Made by a program: the position numbers and the translations under genes
Shown here: positions 46,407 to 54,445 of the stretch, in pieces
Numbering within the stretch: position 1 is the first letter of the stretch
Layout: each line of letters begins with the position of its first letter
NCBI RefSeq assembly: GCF_013978595.1
Contig: NZ_JACDTZ010000001.1
Span: 1,364,001 to 1,428,000, forward strand
Reading direction: 5' to 3'
Length of the DNA stretch: 64,000 bases
Source: Corynebacterium haematomassiliense
GTDB taxonomy: Bacteria > Actinomycetota > Actinomycetes > Mycobacteriales > Mycobacteriaceae
Notes under the pieces: model-generated
Databases searched by the model: none
Told to the model about the DNA's origin: nothing
The model's input: the letters and a program-made list of their open reading frames with translations, nothing else

Positions 46407-48323
46407 ACCGGCTACCTAGAACCGGTTACCCGCTTGATTGGGAGCGCGGACAAAAAGTTGGAGTGTTGGGGGCTGGAAGGTATTCCGATGCCCGCAGGTT
46501 TTCCATCTGATATCCGCGTTGGTGCGGTTGAGAGGTTTTTGGCTGGGTCGTCTGCCCGTGAGGTCTGCGACTGGGCTGAACACGCGTGTGGTCGCCGACC
46601 GTCGGTGGCCACGGTCGGCAACTGGGTTGCGGCCAAGCGTCGTGGCCAGAGCTTGGACGGTACGCGACGCGCCTACGACGCTGAGACCATCGCAAAAGTT
46701 GTCGCACGCAGATTGACCTCGCAGGCGACAGTGCGTGACATTGCCGTGGAGTTCGATGTCCACGACACCGCGGCACTGACCTGGACGAAGCGGTTTTGGC
46801 CCGACGATGACGAACGCGATTCGGCAGCGTCGATGACTTTCGACGAGGCCTATGCGGCGACAATGGAACGCGTGAGCAAACACCGCAAAGTCCAACGCAA
46901 CCATCAGCAGCAGCGAGTCGATGAGGCAGCCAATGCGAAGAAACCACCCCGGCCAGTCAACGAGTGGCTGCCAGGGCCTGGGCCGATAGACGATATCGCT
47001 GATTTACCCAGTGACATGGACGAGCTGAAAAAACTCGTTGTTGAGATGCGCGACCGGGAAACGGTCAAAGACGCCATTATCCACGTGCTCATGAGCGATG
47101 GTGAGCCACGGGGAAAAGACAACGTCCGCGACGGTGAGTCGCGGGGAAAAGACGACGTCCGTGACGGTGAGCTGTCCACCGCGGCGAAAGCCGCAGTGGT
47201 GGTTGCCCTCACGGACGCCCACGAGTTTTCCATCGCTCGAGCATGCGCGGTCGTTGGGATTGCGCAGTCGACGTTTTACTACCACCGACACAAACACACG
47301 CAGGTAGTGCAACAGCGCGAACAGCGCCACGCTGCACTCAAACCGCTGATCTTGCAGGCAGCCGCCGAATCCGGGCAAAGCTACGGCTACCGGCGCATCC
47401 ACGCCTGGTTAAAGATCATGGGGCATACAGTGTCGGAAAAGATCGTGCGCACCCTCATGAAAGAGCTTGGGTGCCGCCCGCCGGCGAAGGCGTCGGGCAA
47501 GTACTCCTCCTACACCGGTGAAACCGACCACAAACCGGCAAACCTGCTGCTGATCACCCCACCCGACAGCAGCGACGGGGATGCGGATTCGGATGCGGCC
47601 CGGCCGGTTGTTGCACCGTCGCAGTATTTCATCGACCACGCCGACACTCAGGGGCTGACCCACGATTTCCACGCGGATGCCCCGTGGGAGAAAATCGGCA
47701 CCGACGTCACCGAAATCCACTGCCCAGACGGGAAGTTGTTCCTGTCGGCAGCGATCGATTTCTACGACGGGATGCCGATTGCGGTCACCATGTCGACGTC
47801 GCCGAATCACGACTTGGTCGCCGAGATGATCGCGCGAATCGACGAGGTAAAACCCGACGGTGCGCAACCGATTATCCATTCCGACCGTGGCGGGCTCTAC
47901 CGCAGTGAACGCTGGGTCAGCCTGATCACCGACCACACCCACAACATCCTGGATTGCCCCGACTGCCAGGCCGATGCGTGGTGCGACACCCGGTGGCGAT
48001 ACATCCCGTCACTGTCACGCAAAGCCACCAGCGGCGACAACGCGCGCACCGAAGGGTTCTTCGGCACGATGAAACAAGAACTGCTCAAAGGCAGGCCTGT
48101 GGTGTCAACGATGACGGTGGAGCAAATGCGCGACTATATTGACACCTACATCGACTTCTACATTCACAGACGATTGAAGTCGACACTCGGCGACGGCTAC
48201 ACCACCATCGCCGAACACCGACAAGCACTGAGTGCATAACAACGAGACAAAGTCCCCCAAATGCACTCCAAGAATTTGTCCGCATCCCCTAAAACGCCTG
48301 GTAGCCGGTTGTAGGTAGCCGGT
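46407..48323 (+). mobile_element. IS3-type element copy 1 (46440-48289) inside an ACCGGCTACC palindromic element
   Basis: 1850 bp from GGGAGCGCGGAC at 46440 to GTCCGCATCCCC at 48289. The terminal inverted repeats are imperfect over 26 bp (shared GCGGACAAA and TTGGAGTG). Outside lie two direct words, ACCGGCTACC (46407-46416) and ACCGGTTACC (46421-46430). On the other side lie two inverted GGTAGCCGGT words (48300-48309, 48314-48323). The IS sits in the loop of this palindrome. Flanking tetranucleotides are GATT and TAAA, so no target duplication is evident. Same length as copy 2 and inverted relative to it. Confidence 0.88.
46488..48239 (+). CDS. IS3-family transposase, copy 1
   Basis: 583 aa single-frame transposase from the ATG at 46488, with GGAAGG 7 nt upstream. 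An N-terminal helix-turn-helix region comes first (SAREVCDWAEHACG, ATVGNWVAAKR). A second helical domain has IARACAVVGIAQSTFYYHR and YGYRRIHAWL, as in OrfB of IS3. The integrase core has Asp in TDVTEIHCPDG, Asp in IIHSDRGGLYRS and Glu in ARTEGFFGTMKQE. Usually IS3 transposases arise by -1 frameshift of two frames; here they are fused. It differs from copy 2 at a few residues only (DAIIHVLMS versus DAIIPGLMS; DNVRD versus DNGRD). Confidence 0.93.
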   Translation: MPAGFPSDIRVGAVERFLAGSSAREVCDWAEHACGRRPSVATVGNWVAAKRRGQSLDGTRRAYDAETIAKVVARRLTSQATVRDIAVEFDVHDTAALTWTKRFWPDDDERDSAASMTFDEAYAATMERVSKHRKVQRNHQQQRVDEAANAKKPPRPVNEWLPGPGPIDDIADLPSDMDELKKLVVEMRDRETVKDAIIHVLMSDGEPRGKDNVRDGESRGKDDVRDGELSTAAKAAVVVALTDAHEFSIARACAVVGIAQSTFYYHRHKHTQVVQQREQRHAALKPLILQAAAESGQSYGYRRIHAWLKIMGHTVSEKIVRTLMKELGCRPPAKASGKYSSYTGETDHKPANLLLITPPDSSDGDADSDAARPVVAPSQYFIDHADTQGLTHDFHADAPWEKIGTDVTEIHCPDGKLFLSAAIDFYDGMPIAVTMSTSPNHDLVAEMIARIDEVKPDGAQPIIHSDRGGLYRSERWVSLITDHTHNILDCPDCQADAWCDTRWRYIPSLSRKATSGDNARTEGFFGTMKQELLKGRPVVSTMTVEQMRDYIDTYIDFYIHRRLKSTLGDGYTTIAEHRQALSA

Positions 48324-48363
48324 TTAGCGGTGGGGGCGAGGAGGCGGAGGCGGCCGGGCCGGG

Positions 48364-48398
48364 GCACCACCGCGCACCACCGCGCACCACCGCGCACC
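48364..48398. repeat. Tandem repeat GCACCACCGC x3
   Basis: Three perfect 10-bp units at 48364-48373, 48374-48383 and 48384-48393 are followed by a partial fourth, GCACCGCG. It lies between the IS-containing element and the stop codon of cls. Copy number could vary between strains. Confidence 0.8.
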
Positions 48399-48405
48399 GC
48401 GACCC

Positions 48406-49884
48406 CTACTGCAGCGCCGACGTCAGCTTCATCACGTTGTCCACGTACCGCCGGTACCAGGGCCTGCGCGCCCACCGCTCCAGCGTCAGCTCTCGCGAGA
48501 CGGCCTGGTAGTTCGCGCCCAGCTGCTCCAGCGCCGGCAGCAAAGCGCCGGACGCGACGAGCAGGGAGGATTCGTAGTTCAGCGAGAACGAGCGGATGTC
48601 CATGTTGGAGGACCCGAGCACGCCGACGGCGCCCTCGCGCCCGGGATCGGCAAGCACGAACTTTGTGTGCAGCACGTACGGGGCGGGGAATTCCCAGATG
48701 CGCACCCCGGCTTCCAGCAGCGCCTCGTAGTACGCGGACTGCGCGTGCTGCACCATGAACTGGTCGGCCTTTTCGCCGACGAAGAGGTCCACGCGCACGC
48801 CGCGGTAGCACGCGGAGGTGATGGCCTCCAGCAGCGATTCCTCGGGCACGAAGTACGGCGAGCACAGCGTGAGCTGCTCTTTCGCGTTGTGGACGATGGA
48901 GTTGAACATGCGCAGGTTCGGCTCGGTGAGGTATCCGGGCCCGGAGGGGACAAGCTGGAGCACATCGCCTGTCGACGGCTCCGCCACCCCCTCACCAGCC
49001 CCAGCACCGGAACCAGCCACCACGTCGAGCGTCTCGCCGGATTCGGTGTACCAGTCCACGGCGAACATGGACTCGACGGACTCCACGATCGGCCCCTCCA
49101 GCTCCACGAAAGCGTCGACCCACTGGCGCCCGGCCTTCACATGGCCGGGCATGAGGTAGCCGCGGTCGATGAGGTTGAACGAGCCGACGAACGCCACCTC
49201 AGAGTCGATGACCACCACTTTGCGGTGGTTGCGCAGGTCGGGGCGGCGCCAGCGGCCGCGCAAGGGAGCTAGGGGCAGCATCATGTGCCAGTCCACGCCG
49301 ATGTCGGTAAGCCGCTTCTTCAAAGCCCGGAAGCCGGGGTATTTGGCGGAGCCGATGTGGTCGAAAAGCAGCCGCACGTGCACTCCCCGCGCGACGGCGC
49401 GCTGCAGCGCCCGGAACACCACGTCCGTTGTGTCGTCCCAGGCGACGGCATAGATTTCGATGGAGATGGTGGCGGATGCTTCGTCGATAAGCTTGGCTAT
49501 CCGCAGCATCGTTTTGCGGTAGTCCGCCCACAGCGCGCGCACCTCGCCGCGGACGGCGGGGTAGCCGGTGAGTTCGCGGTTGAGGCGCACCAGCGAGGCG
49601 GTTTCGGGCGGCAGGTGGGCGATGGTGTCGTCGGGGCCCGCCCACGCGCCGTCGAGCGCGCGGCGCGCCTGGACTTGGATGCGGTGGCGGCGGCGCGAGA
49701 CGAATGTGGAGCCGAACAGCAGGTACAGCGGCAGGCCCACTACCGGCAGCAGCAGGATCAAAAGCAGCCAGGCGTTGGCGGAGGAGGGTTTGCGCCCGCC
49801 GGGGACCACGCCGATCATCACGAACTTGATGGCGTAATCCACCACCATGGCGGCGAACTGCCACCAGGACAAATCCAGGCTCAT
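48406..49884 (-). CDS. cls: Cardiolipin synthase (phospholipase D type)
   Basis: 492 aa. Two N-terminal membrane helices (residues about 8-27 and 38-60) are followed by two phospholipase D HKD motifs: NHRKVVVIDSEVAFVGSFN and LHTKFVLADPG then GSSNMDIRSF. It condenses two phosphatidylglycerol molecules to cardiolipin at the inner membrane. Length is usual. The ATG overlaps the xthA stop by 4 nt, so the two are co-translated. Downstream are a GC-rich tandem repeat and the IS-containing element, so the natural end of the operon may have been displaced. Confidence 0.92.
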   Translation of the reverse strand: MSLDLSWWQFAAMVVDYAIKFVMIGVVPGGRKPSSANAWLLLILLLPVVGLPLYLLFGSTFVSRRRHRIQVQARRALDGAWAGPDDTIAHLPPETASLVRLNRELTGYPAVRGEVRALWADYRKTMLRIAKLIDEASATISIEIYAVAWDDTTDVVFRALQRAVARGVHVRLLFDHIGSAKYPGFRALKKRLTDIGVDWHMMLPLAPLRGRWRRPDLRNHRKVVVIDSEVAFVGSFNLIDRGYLMPGHVKAGRQWVDAFVELEGPIVESVESMFAVDWYTESGETLDVVAGSGAGAGEGVAEPSTGDVLQLVPSGPGYLTEPNLRMFNSIVHNAKEQLTLCSPYFVPEESLLEAITSACYRGVRVDLFVGEKADQFMVQHAQSAYYEALLEAGVRIWEFPAPYVLHTKFVLADPGREGAVGVLGSSNMDIRSFSLNYESSLLVASGALLPALEQLGANYQAVSRELTLERWARRPWYRRYVDNVMKLTSALQ

Positions 49885-50672
49885 CGCACCTCGTCGTAGG
49901 CCAGGCCGCGGGTGTCGTAGTCCACGATCACGGGCGCGTGGTCGGACGCGCCCTTGCCCTTGCGCTCCTCCACGTCAACGAACGCGCGTTGGACCCGGTC
50001 GAACATGGGCTTGGTGGCCAGCTGGAAGTCGATGAGCATGCCCTCGTTCTTCTGAAAGCGCATGGCTTTGTAGTCCCAGAACGTGTACTGCTGCTCGTGC
50101 GTGACCTCGTGCAGCCCGGCCTCCAGCAGTATCTGGAACGCGGCGCGCTCCGGCTCCGTCACGTGCGTTTTGCCCTCGAACCAGGCGACGTCCCACACGT
50201 CCTCGTCGCGGGGTGCGACGTTGAAGTCGCCCATGTACACCTGCAGCTCCCCGGGGTCGACCTGGTCCGCCAGGGACCACAAAAACTGCAGCTTGTAGTC
50301 GTAGTGCGGGTCGCCGATGTCGCGGCCGTTGGGCACGTACAGGCTCCACACGTCCACCCCGCCGCACACCGCACCCACCGCGCGCGCCTCCACCGACGGG
50401 TCGCCCTTTTTGGCAAACGCGGGCTGGCGGGTGAAGCTGTCGCGGACGTTGTCCAGCCCCACGCGCGAGGCGATCGCCACGCCGTTCCACTGGCTGACCC
50501 CCACGTGCGCGACTTCGTAGCCTGCGGCTTCGAAGGTGGCGTAGGGGAACTTGTCGTCCGCGGTTTTGGTTTCCTGCATCGCCAGCACGTCCACGTCCTC
50601 GCGTTCGAGGAAGGCGGCGATCCGCTCGGCGCGGGTGCGCACCGAGTTGACGTTCCATGTGGCGATTCGCAT
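49881..50672 (-). CDS. xthA: Exodeoxyribonuclease III / AP endonuclease
   Basis: 263 aa. A Mg-dependent 3'-5' exonuclease and abasic-site endonuclease of base-excision repair. Family motifs in order: ATWNVNSVR, MQETKTADDKFP with the metal Glu, LYVPNGRD, MGDFNVAPRDEDVW with Asp/Asn, and SDHAPVIVDY with the catalytic Asp-His at the end. Length is normal. It precedes cls with a 4-nt overlap and follows the CG3035-like gene after 5 bp, so the three probably form one transcript. Confidence 0.94.
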   Translation of the reverse strand: MRIATWNVNSVRTRAERIAAFLEREDVDVLAMQETKTADDKFPYATFEAAGYEVAHVGVSQWNGVAIASRVGLDNVRDSFTRQPAFAKKGDPSVEARAVGAVCGGVDVWSLYVPNGRDIGDPHYDYKLQFLWSLADQVDPGELQVYMGDFNVAPRDEDVWDVAWFEGKTHVTEPERAAFQILLEAGLHEVTHEQQYTFWDYKAMRFQKNEGMLIDFQLATKPMFDRVQRAFVDVEERKGKGASDHAPVIVDYDTRGLAYDEVR

Positions 50673-50677
50673 GCGGC

Positions 50678-51274
50678 CTAGCCTAGCGCCAGCCGCCTAC
50701 GGTGGTGCTCCAGCGCCCCTTCGGGCACTTCGCCTATCGACGCCACGCCAAAGGCCTCCCCCGCAACCCAGACAACCTGCTCGTCCCGGAGCTCCCATGC
50801 GTGATCGAGCACCTTCAGCGCCGGTTTGCCGATCCGCTCCGGGATGACCAGCCGCACCGGCAGGTCGCGCTGGTCGTAGAAGGACCGGATGGCGTCGATA
50901 GGCAAGGGCTCGAAGCCCGCCGAGGGGCCGAGCGGGACCGCGGAGTTGGCCTCCTCGGTGTCGCCGACGCGCATGAGCCAGCCGCCGGCCCACGCGGATT
51001 CGCGCACGTCGAGGCGGTCTGCGAGGCATTTTTCCAGCCCGCGGATCTCCGAGTTGCGCACGGTACGTGGGGAGAGCTTCTTGATGATGTGCAGGTCCGT
51101 GACCTCGATCGCCTCCTTGGAGGAGGGGAAGCCGCCGACCTCCTGCGGGCGTATCACCAGCGGGTCGAGGCTGAGGACGTGCCCGATGATGTCGCTGGCG
51201 TGCTCGCCGCGGCGCTGGCGCACCACGACGCGATCGCCCACCGCGACGTCGTCTGAGCGGAAAATCCGGGACAC
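50678..51274 (-). CDS. CG3035/Rv0428c-like protein, possibly short of the C-terminal acetyltransferase half
   Basis: 198 aa from a GTG start. The N-terminus (FRSDDVAVGDRVVVRQRRG, DIIGHVLSLDPLVIRPQ) is the SH3-like domain that precedes the GNAT domain in the CG3035/Rv0428c family, some members of which are described as N-acetylglutamate synthases. The first GNAT strands follow (GGWLMRVGDTEEANSAVPLG, FYDQRDLPVRLVIPE). The protein then ends at RRRLALG, where relatives of 300 or more residues continue through the acetyl-CoA-binding half. It is either truncated or a natural short form. It carries two of the dispersed 11-mers, the densest spacing in the window. Confidence 0.7.
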   Translation of the reverse strand: MSRIFRSDDVAVGDRVVVRQRRGEHASDIIGHVLSLDPLVIRPQEVGGFPSSKEAIEVTDLHIIKKLSPRTVRNSEIRGLEKCLADRLDVRESAWAGGWLMRVGDTEEANSAVPLGPSAGFEPLPIDAIRSFYDQRDLPVRLVIPERIGKPALKVLDHAWELRDEQVVWVAGEAFGVASIGEVPEGALEHHRRRLALG

Positions 51275-51276
51275 GC

Positions 51277-52317
51277 CTACTTGCGGGCCCCGCGCGGGCG
51301 GATCGCGCCGGTCAGCACCAGGGCAGCGCCGATCATCAGCGAGAGCATGCCGATGGCGATCAGGGCGCGCATCGGGGTGCCGGTGTCGGCGAGGTCGTCG
51401 TCGCGTTCGTCATCGTCCTCGGTCGTGGTGGCCGACGACGTCTTCGACGTGGTGGACGAGGATGAGGTGGGTGTGGTCGAGCTGGACGTCGCCGACGTGG
51501 TGCGGTTTTCCAGCACCGTGCGGCTGCTCGACGTGGTGGTCGAGGACGCGGTGGTGGTTGCGGAGGTGTCCGTGGTGGTGGACGAGGAAGAGCTGGTCGA
51601 CGAGTCCGTGGTGGTGGACGAGGTCTCCGTCGTCGTGGTGTCCGTGGTGGTGGTTTCGTCGGTGGAGGTTTCGGTGTCCTGGAGACGCTCCACGCTGTGC
51701 GTCACCTCGGGGCCGAACGCGGGGGAGGTGCTGCTTTCGGTGCTGGCCGGCGCGCTGGTGGCCGGCGTAGTGACGACAGCCGGGGACGTCGACGGGGTGG
51801 TCGGCTCCTCGACCACCGTCGGTGTGGTCGCCTCCTCCGCATCGCGCGTCCGCTCCGCGCCGGGGATGCCGAACACGATCGGGGCGTCGCCGGTTTCGGA
51901 GCGCTCGAACGCGTCGATCGCGGTGGTGCCCAGGATCCCGCCGAGGCCCTCGATGGGGGCGGGCACGACCACGGGTTCGTCGTCAGGCAGAAGCTCCGCG
52001 CGCAGCTGGCGCACGCCGGCGCGCTCGCGCTTCAGCGTCTTCGCAGCCTCGTCGAAGGTGGCCTCCTCTTCCTCGGTCAGGCCGTCCTCGGTGGCGTCCT
52101 CGCGCAGCTCGGCCAGCTCGTCGGAGGCCGCGATGAGCTCCTTGCGCCAGGCGATGAGCACGTCTCGCACCTCGTCGTCGGTCTCTGCGCTGTTGATGGC
52201 GGTGATGGAGGTCTCGTGGGTGGCGGAGACGTCGTCAAGCAATTGCTCGACTGGCTCCGCGGGCGTCGCCGGAGCGAGGGTGAGCGACGCGGCGGCGATG
52301 GCGGCGGGGATACGCAT
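51277..52317 (-). CDS. LADTG-anchored secreted protein with Ser/Thr stalk
   Basis: 346 aa. It has a short signal peptide (to TPAEP near 21) and a helical N-terminal domain of about 110 residues (SDELAELREDATEDGL). A very long Thr/Ser-rich stalk follows (TTTDTTTTETSSTTTDSS and similar). The sorting signal is LADTGTP, with a hydrophobic helix and RPRGARK. LADTG fits the LAxTG class recognised by class E-type sortases, so it may share an anchoring enzyme with the xAxTG proteins. The start is supported by TAAGAT 6 nt before the ATG. Function unknown. It lies between def and the CG3035-like gene. Confidence 0.72.
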   Translation of the reverse strand: MRIPAAIAAASLTLAPATPAEPVEQLLDDVSATHETSITAINSAETDDEVRDVLIAWRKELIAASDELAELREDATEDGLTEEEEATFDEAAKTLKRERAGVRQLRAELLPDDEPVVVPAPIEGLGGILGTTAIDAFERSETGDAPIVFGIPGAERTRDAEEATTPTVVEEPTTPSTSPAVVTTPATSAPASTESSTSPAFGPEVTHSVERLQDTETSTDETTTTDTTTTETSSTTTDSSTSSSSSTTTDTSATTTASSTTTSSSRTVLENRTTSATSSSTTPTSSSSTTSKTSSATTTEDDDERDDDLADTGTPMRALIAIGMLSLMIGAALVLTGAIRPRGARK

Positions 52318-52334
52318 GGCGATATCTTAGCGCG

Positions 52335-52913
52335 TTAGTCGTCGTGGCCGAACGGAACTTCGTCCGTGCCCGGAAGCCAAGTGTGGCCGGCTTCCTTCCA
52401 GCCGTTGTCGCGGATCACGCGCTTGGCCCCCTTCTTGTAGCGGCCCGTGAGCACGTCCGTGTACAAAAAGCCGTCCAGGTGACCCGTTTCGTGCTGCAGG
52501 CAGCGGGCGAAAAAGCCGGTGCCCTCGATCTCAATCTCGTTGCCGTTTTCGTCCAGGCCGGTCACTTTCGCCCAGTCCGCGCGGCCGGTGGGCCAGCCGT
52601 AGCCCGGCACGGACAGGCAGCCTTCGTCGTCCTCGCCGGTGTCGGCGGGCATGGTCTTGGGGATCTCGGAGGTCTCCAGCACCGGGTTGATCACGGTGCC
52701 GCGGCGCATCTGATCGCCGTCCGGGCAGTGGTAGACGAAGATGCGCAGCGGCACGCCGATCTGGTTGGCGGCCAGGCCCACGCCGTGGGCGGCGTCCATG
52801 GTTTCGTGCATGTCGGCGATGAGCTCCTGCAGCTCCTCGACGGGCTGCGTGACTTCCTTGGTCGGCTCATGCAGCACCGGGTCGCCGTGGATAACGATGG
52901 GTCGGATGGTCAT
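52335..52913 (-). CDS. def: Peptide deformylase
   Basis: 192 aa iron/zinc hydrolase removing the N-formyl group from nascent proteins. All three motifs are present: [10 protein letters not shown] (G-x-G-x-A-A-x-Q), EGCLSVPGY with the metal Cys, and [11 protein letters not shown] with the two His ligands. The third motif is usually HExDH; here it is HETGH. Length is normal. The start lies 15 bp from the divergent DUF3263 gene, with TAATAT 6 nt before the ATG. Confidence 0.95.
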   Translation of the reverse strand: MTIRPIVIHGDPVLHEPTKEVTQPVEELQELIADMHETMDAAHGVGLAANQIGVPLRIFVYHCPDGDQMRRGTVINPVLETSEIPKTMPADTGEDDEGCLSVPGYGWPTGRADWAKVTGLDENGNEIEIEGTGFFARCLQHETGHLDGFLYTDVLTGRYKKGAKRVIRDNGWKEAGHTWLPGTDEVPFGHDD

Positions 52914-52928
52914 GCCAATATATTAGGC
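52914..52928. promoter_or_regulatory. 15-bp divergent promoter core between def and the DUF3263 gene
   Basis: Only 15 bp (GCCAATATATTAGGC) separate the two start codons, and the segment is itself a near-palindrome. TAATAT on the minus strand lies 6 nt before def; AATATA or TATATT on the plus strand lies 6 or 4 nt before the other ATG. Both messages must be leaderless if these are the promoters. Confidence 0.45.
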
Positions 52929-53153
52929 ATGCTTACCGAGACCGACCTTTCCGTGCTCCGCTTCGCCGCGCGCGCCCCCAGGTCGATCGGCGCGCGCGAG
53001 GATGCGGTGCGCGCTGAGCTGGGCATGCAGCCCATCCGCTACTACCAGCATCTCAACCGGTTGCTCGACTCGCCCGATGCGCTCGCGGCCGAGCCCCAGC
53101 TGGTGCGGCGTTTGCAAAGGCTTCGCGACGACCAAAGGTCCCCCAACCTCTAG
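52929..53153 (+). CDS. DUF3263 family small protein
   Basis: 74 aa: MLTETDLSVLRFAARAPRS, then IRYYQHLNRLLDSPDAL. This is a short helical protein of the actinobacterial DUF3263 family, often encoded beside peptide deformylase and a LytR_C gene, as here. The IRYYQHLNRLL segment could be a DNA-recognition helix, and its fold is probably a small helix-turn-helix. Function unknown. The LytR_C gene starts 58 bp downstream. Confidence 0.78.
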   Translation: MLTETDLSVLRFAARAPRSIGAREDAVRAELGMQPIRYYQHLNRLLDSPDALAAEPQLVRRLQRLRDDQRSPNL

Positions 53154-53211
53154 TTCAGCTTTACGGTGTGTTGCGCCTGGATTCCGAGGCGGTGTGGTTA
53201 GAGTTGCCGAT

Positions 53212-54414
53212 GTGACTAACGACAACTATGGCAACAACCGTCCCGACTTCGAGTTCGAGCCGGGCTCCGGCTCCACGCGCTACACCGGCAACTCCGACTC
53301 GTTTGGCGGCGCGTACGACGAGGCGTACGACGGCTCGTACGATGCCGAGCCGATCGACGCCGAAATCGTCGACGACACCGAGTACCGCGGCGCCCACCGC
53401 CGCGACGACGACTCCGAGTACATCGAGGACGTTGATTACGGTGCCGGTTACGGTGCTGGCCAGGCCGGGTACGCCGACGACACCCGCCACCTCCCCGGCG
53501 CAGGCGCCGCCGCGGCGGGCGCAGCTGGTGCAGGTGCCGGTGCCGCCGGCGCGCGCCGCCGCTCCCGCAACGCCGACGACGCGATTTACGACGAGCCCTA
53601 CGACGGCGCCTACGAGGAGGATTACGACGGCGAGCCGAAGGGACGTCGTAAGGCAGCTGCTGCTGGCGGCGCCGCGGAAGGCGGCCTGCCGAAGCGCGGC
53701 CTGGCGATGATCCTGATCGCCGTGGCGGCGCTGCTGGCGCTGTGGGGGATTTGGAAGATGACGCAGGACGACAAGGGCGGCGACGGCGAAGGCGCCGCCC
53801 CGGCCTCGTCGACCGTGGTGGGCTCCTCCGCAGCCGCCCCCGCCGGCGACGGGGCTGGTCAGAACGGCCAGGGCGCTGACGGCGCTGGCCAGGGTGCCGA
53901 GGGCCAGGGCGGCGCAGCAACGGGCGCCGATCAAAACACCCAGACCACCGACGGCCAGCCGGCCCAGGATCCGAACGCGCAGGACCCGAACGCCCAGCGT
54001 CCGGAGGGCGCCGAGGGCCAGGGCGAGAACGGCCAGCCCGCACCGGCGCCGGCCCCGGCACCGGCGGGCGCGGGCCTCGACAACGCGTCGGCCCAGGTGT
54101 ACGTCTACAACAACTCCGGCACCCCGGACCTGGCCAGCCGCACCGCGGACCAGCTGAAGGGCCAGTACAACGTCGCCAACAGCTCCCCCGACGCCGCGGT
54201 GATGAACATGCCGGAGCAGGTCTACGGCGTCTTCCCGGAGACCTACGTCTTCTTCGACCCGGCCGTCCCGGGCGCTGAGCAGGTGGCGGCAGACATCGCC
54301 CGCCGCGTCGGCGGCGCCGCCCGCGCGAAGGGCGACCTCCCCGAGGGTGCGACGAGCATCCCGGAGCAGGCCGCGAACAACAGCGCCGCCGTGGCGGTGG
54401 TCCTGGCGGGCTAG
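53212..54414 (+). CDS. LytR_C-domain membrane protein
   Basis: 400 aa from the GTG at 53212, with TAGAGT 7 nt upstream. An acidic, Tyr-rich cytosolic N-terminus (YDEAYDGSYDAEPIDAE) of about 165 residues precedes one membrane helix (RGLAMILIAVAALLALWGIW). A Gly/Gln/Pro/Ala-rich linker follows, then an extracytoplasmic LytR_C domain (AQVYVYNNSGTPDLASRTAD ... VYGVFPETYVFFD). Such proteins occur beside LytR-CpsA-Psr wall-polymer ligases or, as Cei-like proteins, in envelope integrity. The conserved neighbours DUF3263 and def support this assignment. The second IS-containing element begins about 30 bp after its stop. Confidence 0.82.
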   Translation: MTNDNYGNNRPDFEFEPGSGSTRYTGNSDSFGGAYDEAYDGSYDAEPIDAEIVDDTEYRGAHRRDDDSEYIEDVDYGAGYGAGQAGYADDTRHLPGAGAAAAGAAGAGAGAAGARRRSRNADDAIYDEPYDGAYEEDYDGEPKGRRKAAAAGGAAEGGLPKRGLAMILIAVAALLALWGIWKMTQDDKGGDGEGAAPASSTVVGSSAAAPAGDGAGQNGQGADGAGQGAEGQGGAATGADQNTQTTDGQPAQDPNAQDPNAQRPEGAEGQGENGQPAPAPAPAPAGAGLDNASAQVYVYNNSGTPDLASRTADQLKGQYNVANSSPDAAVMNMPEQVYGVFPETYVFFDPAVPGAEQVAADIARRVGGAARAKGDLPEGATSIPEQAANNSAAVAVVLAG

Positions 54415-54445
54415 TCCCGCGCGCCCAGAGCGCCCCCTCCCAAAA

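Noticed and set aside
45603..46487. N-terminal extension of the transposase frame (copy 1) into the carboxylate-amine ligase gene; likewise 56282-57097 for copy 2
   Set aside because: The extension crosses the IS end and is antisense to, or in another frame of, the neighbouring gene. The ATGs at 46488 and 56281 have good ribosome sites and give equal 583-aa proteins in both copies.
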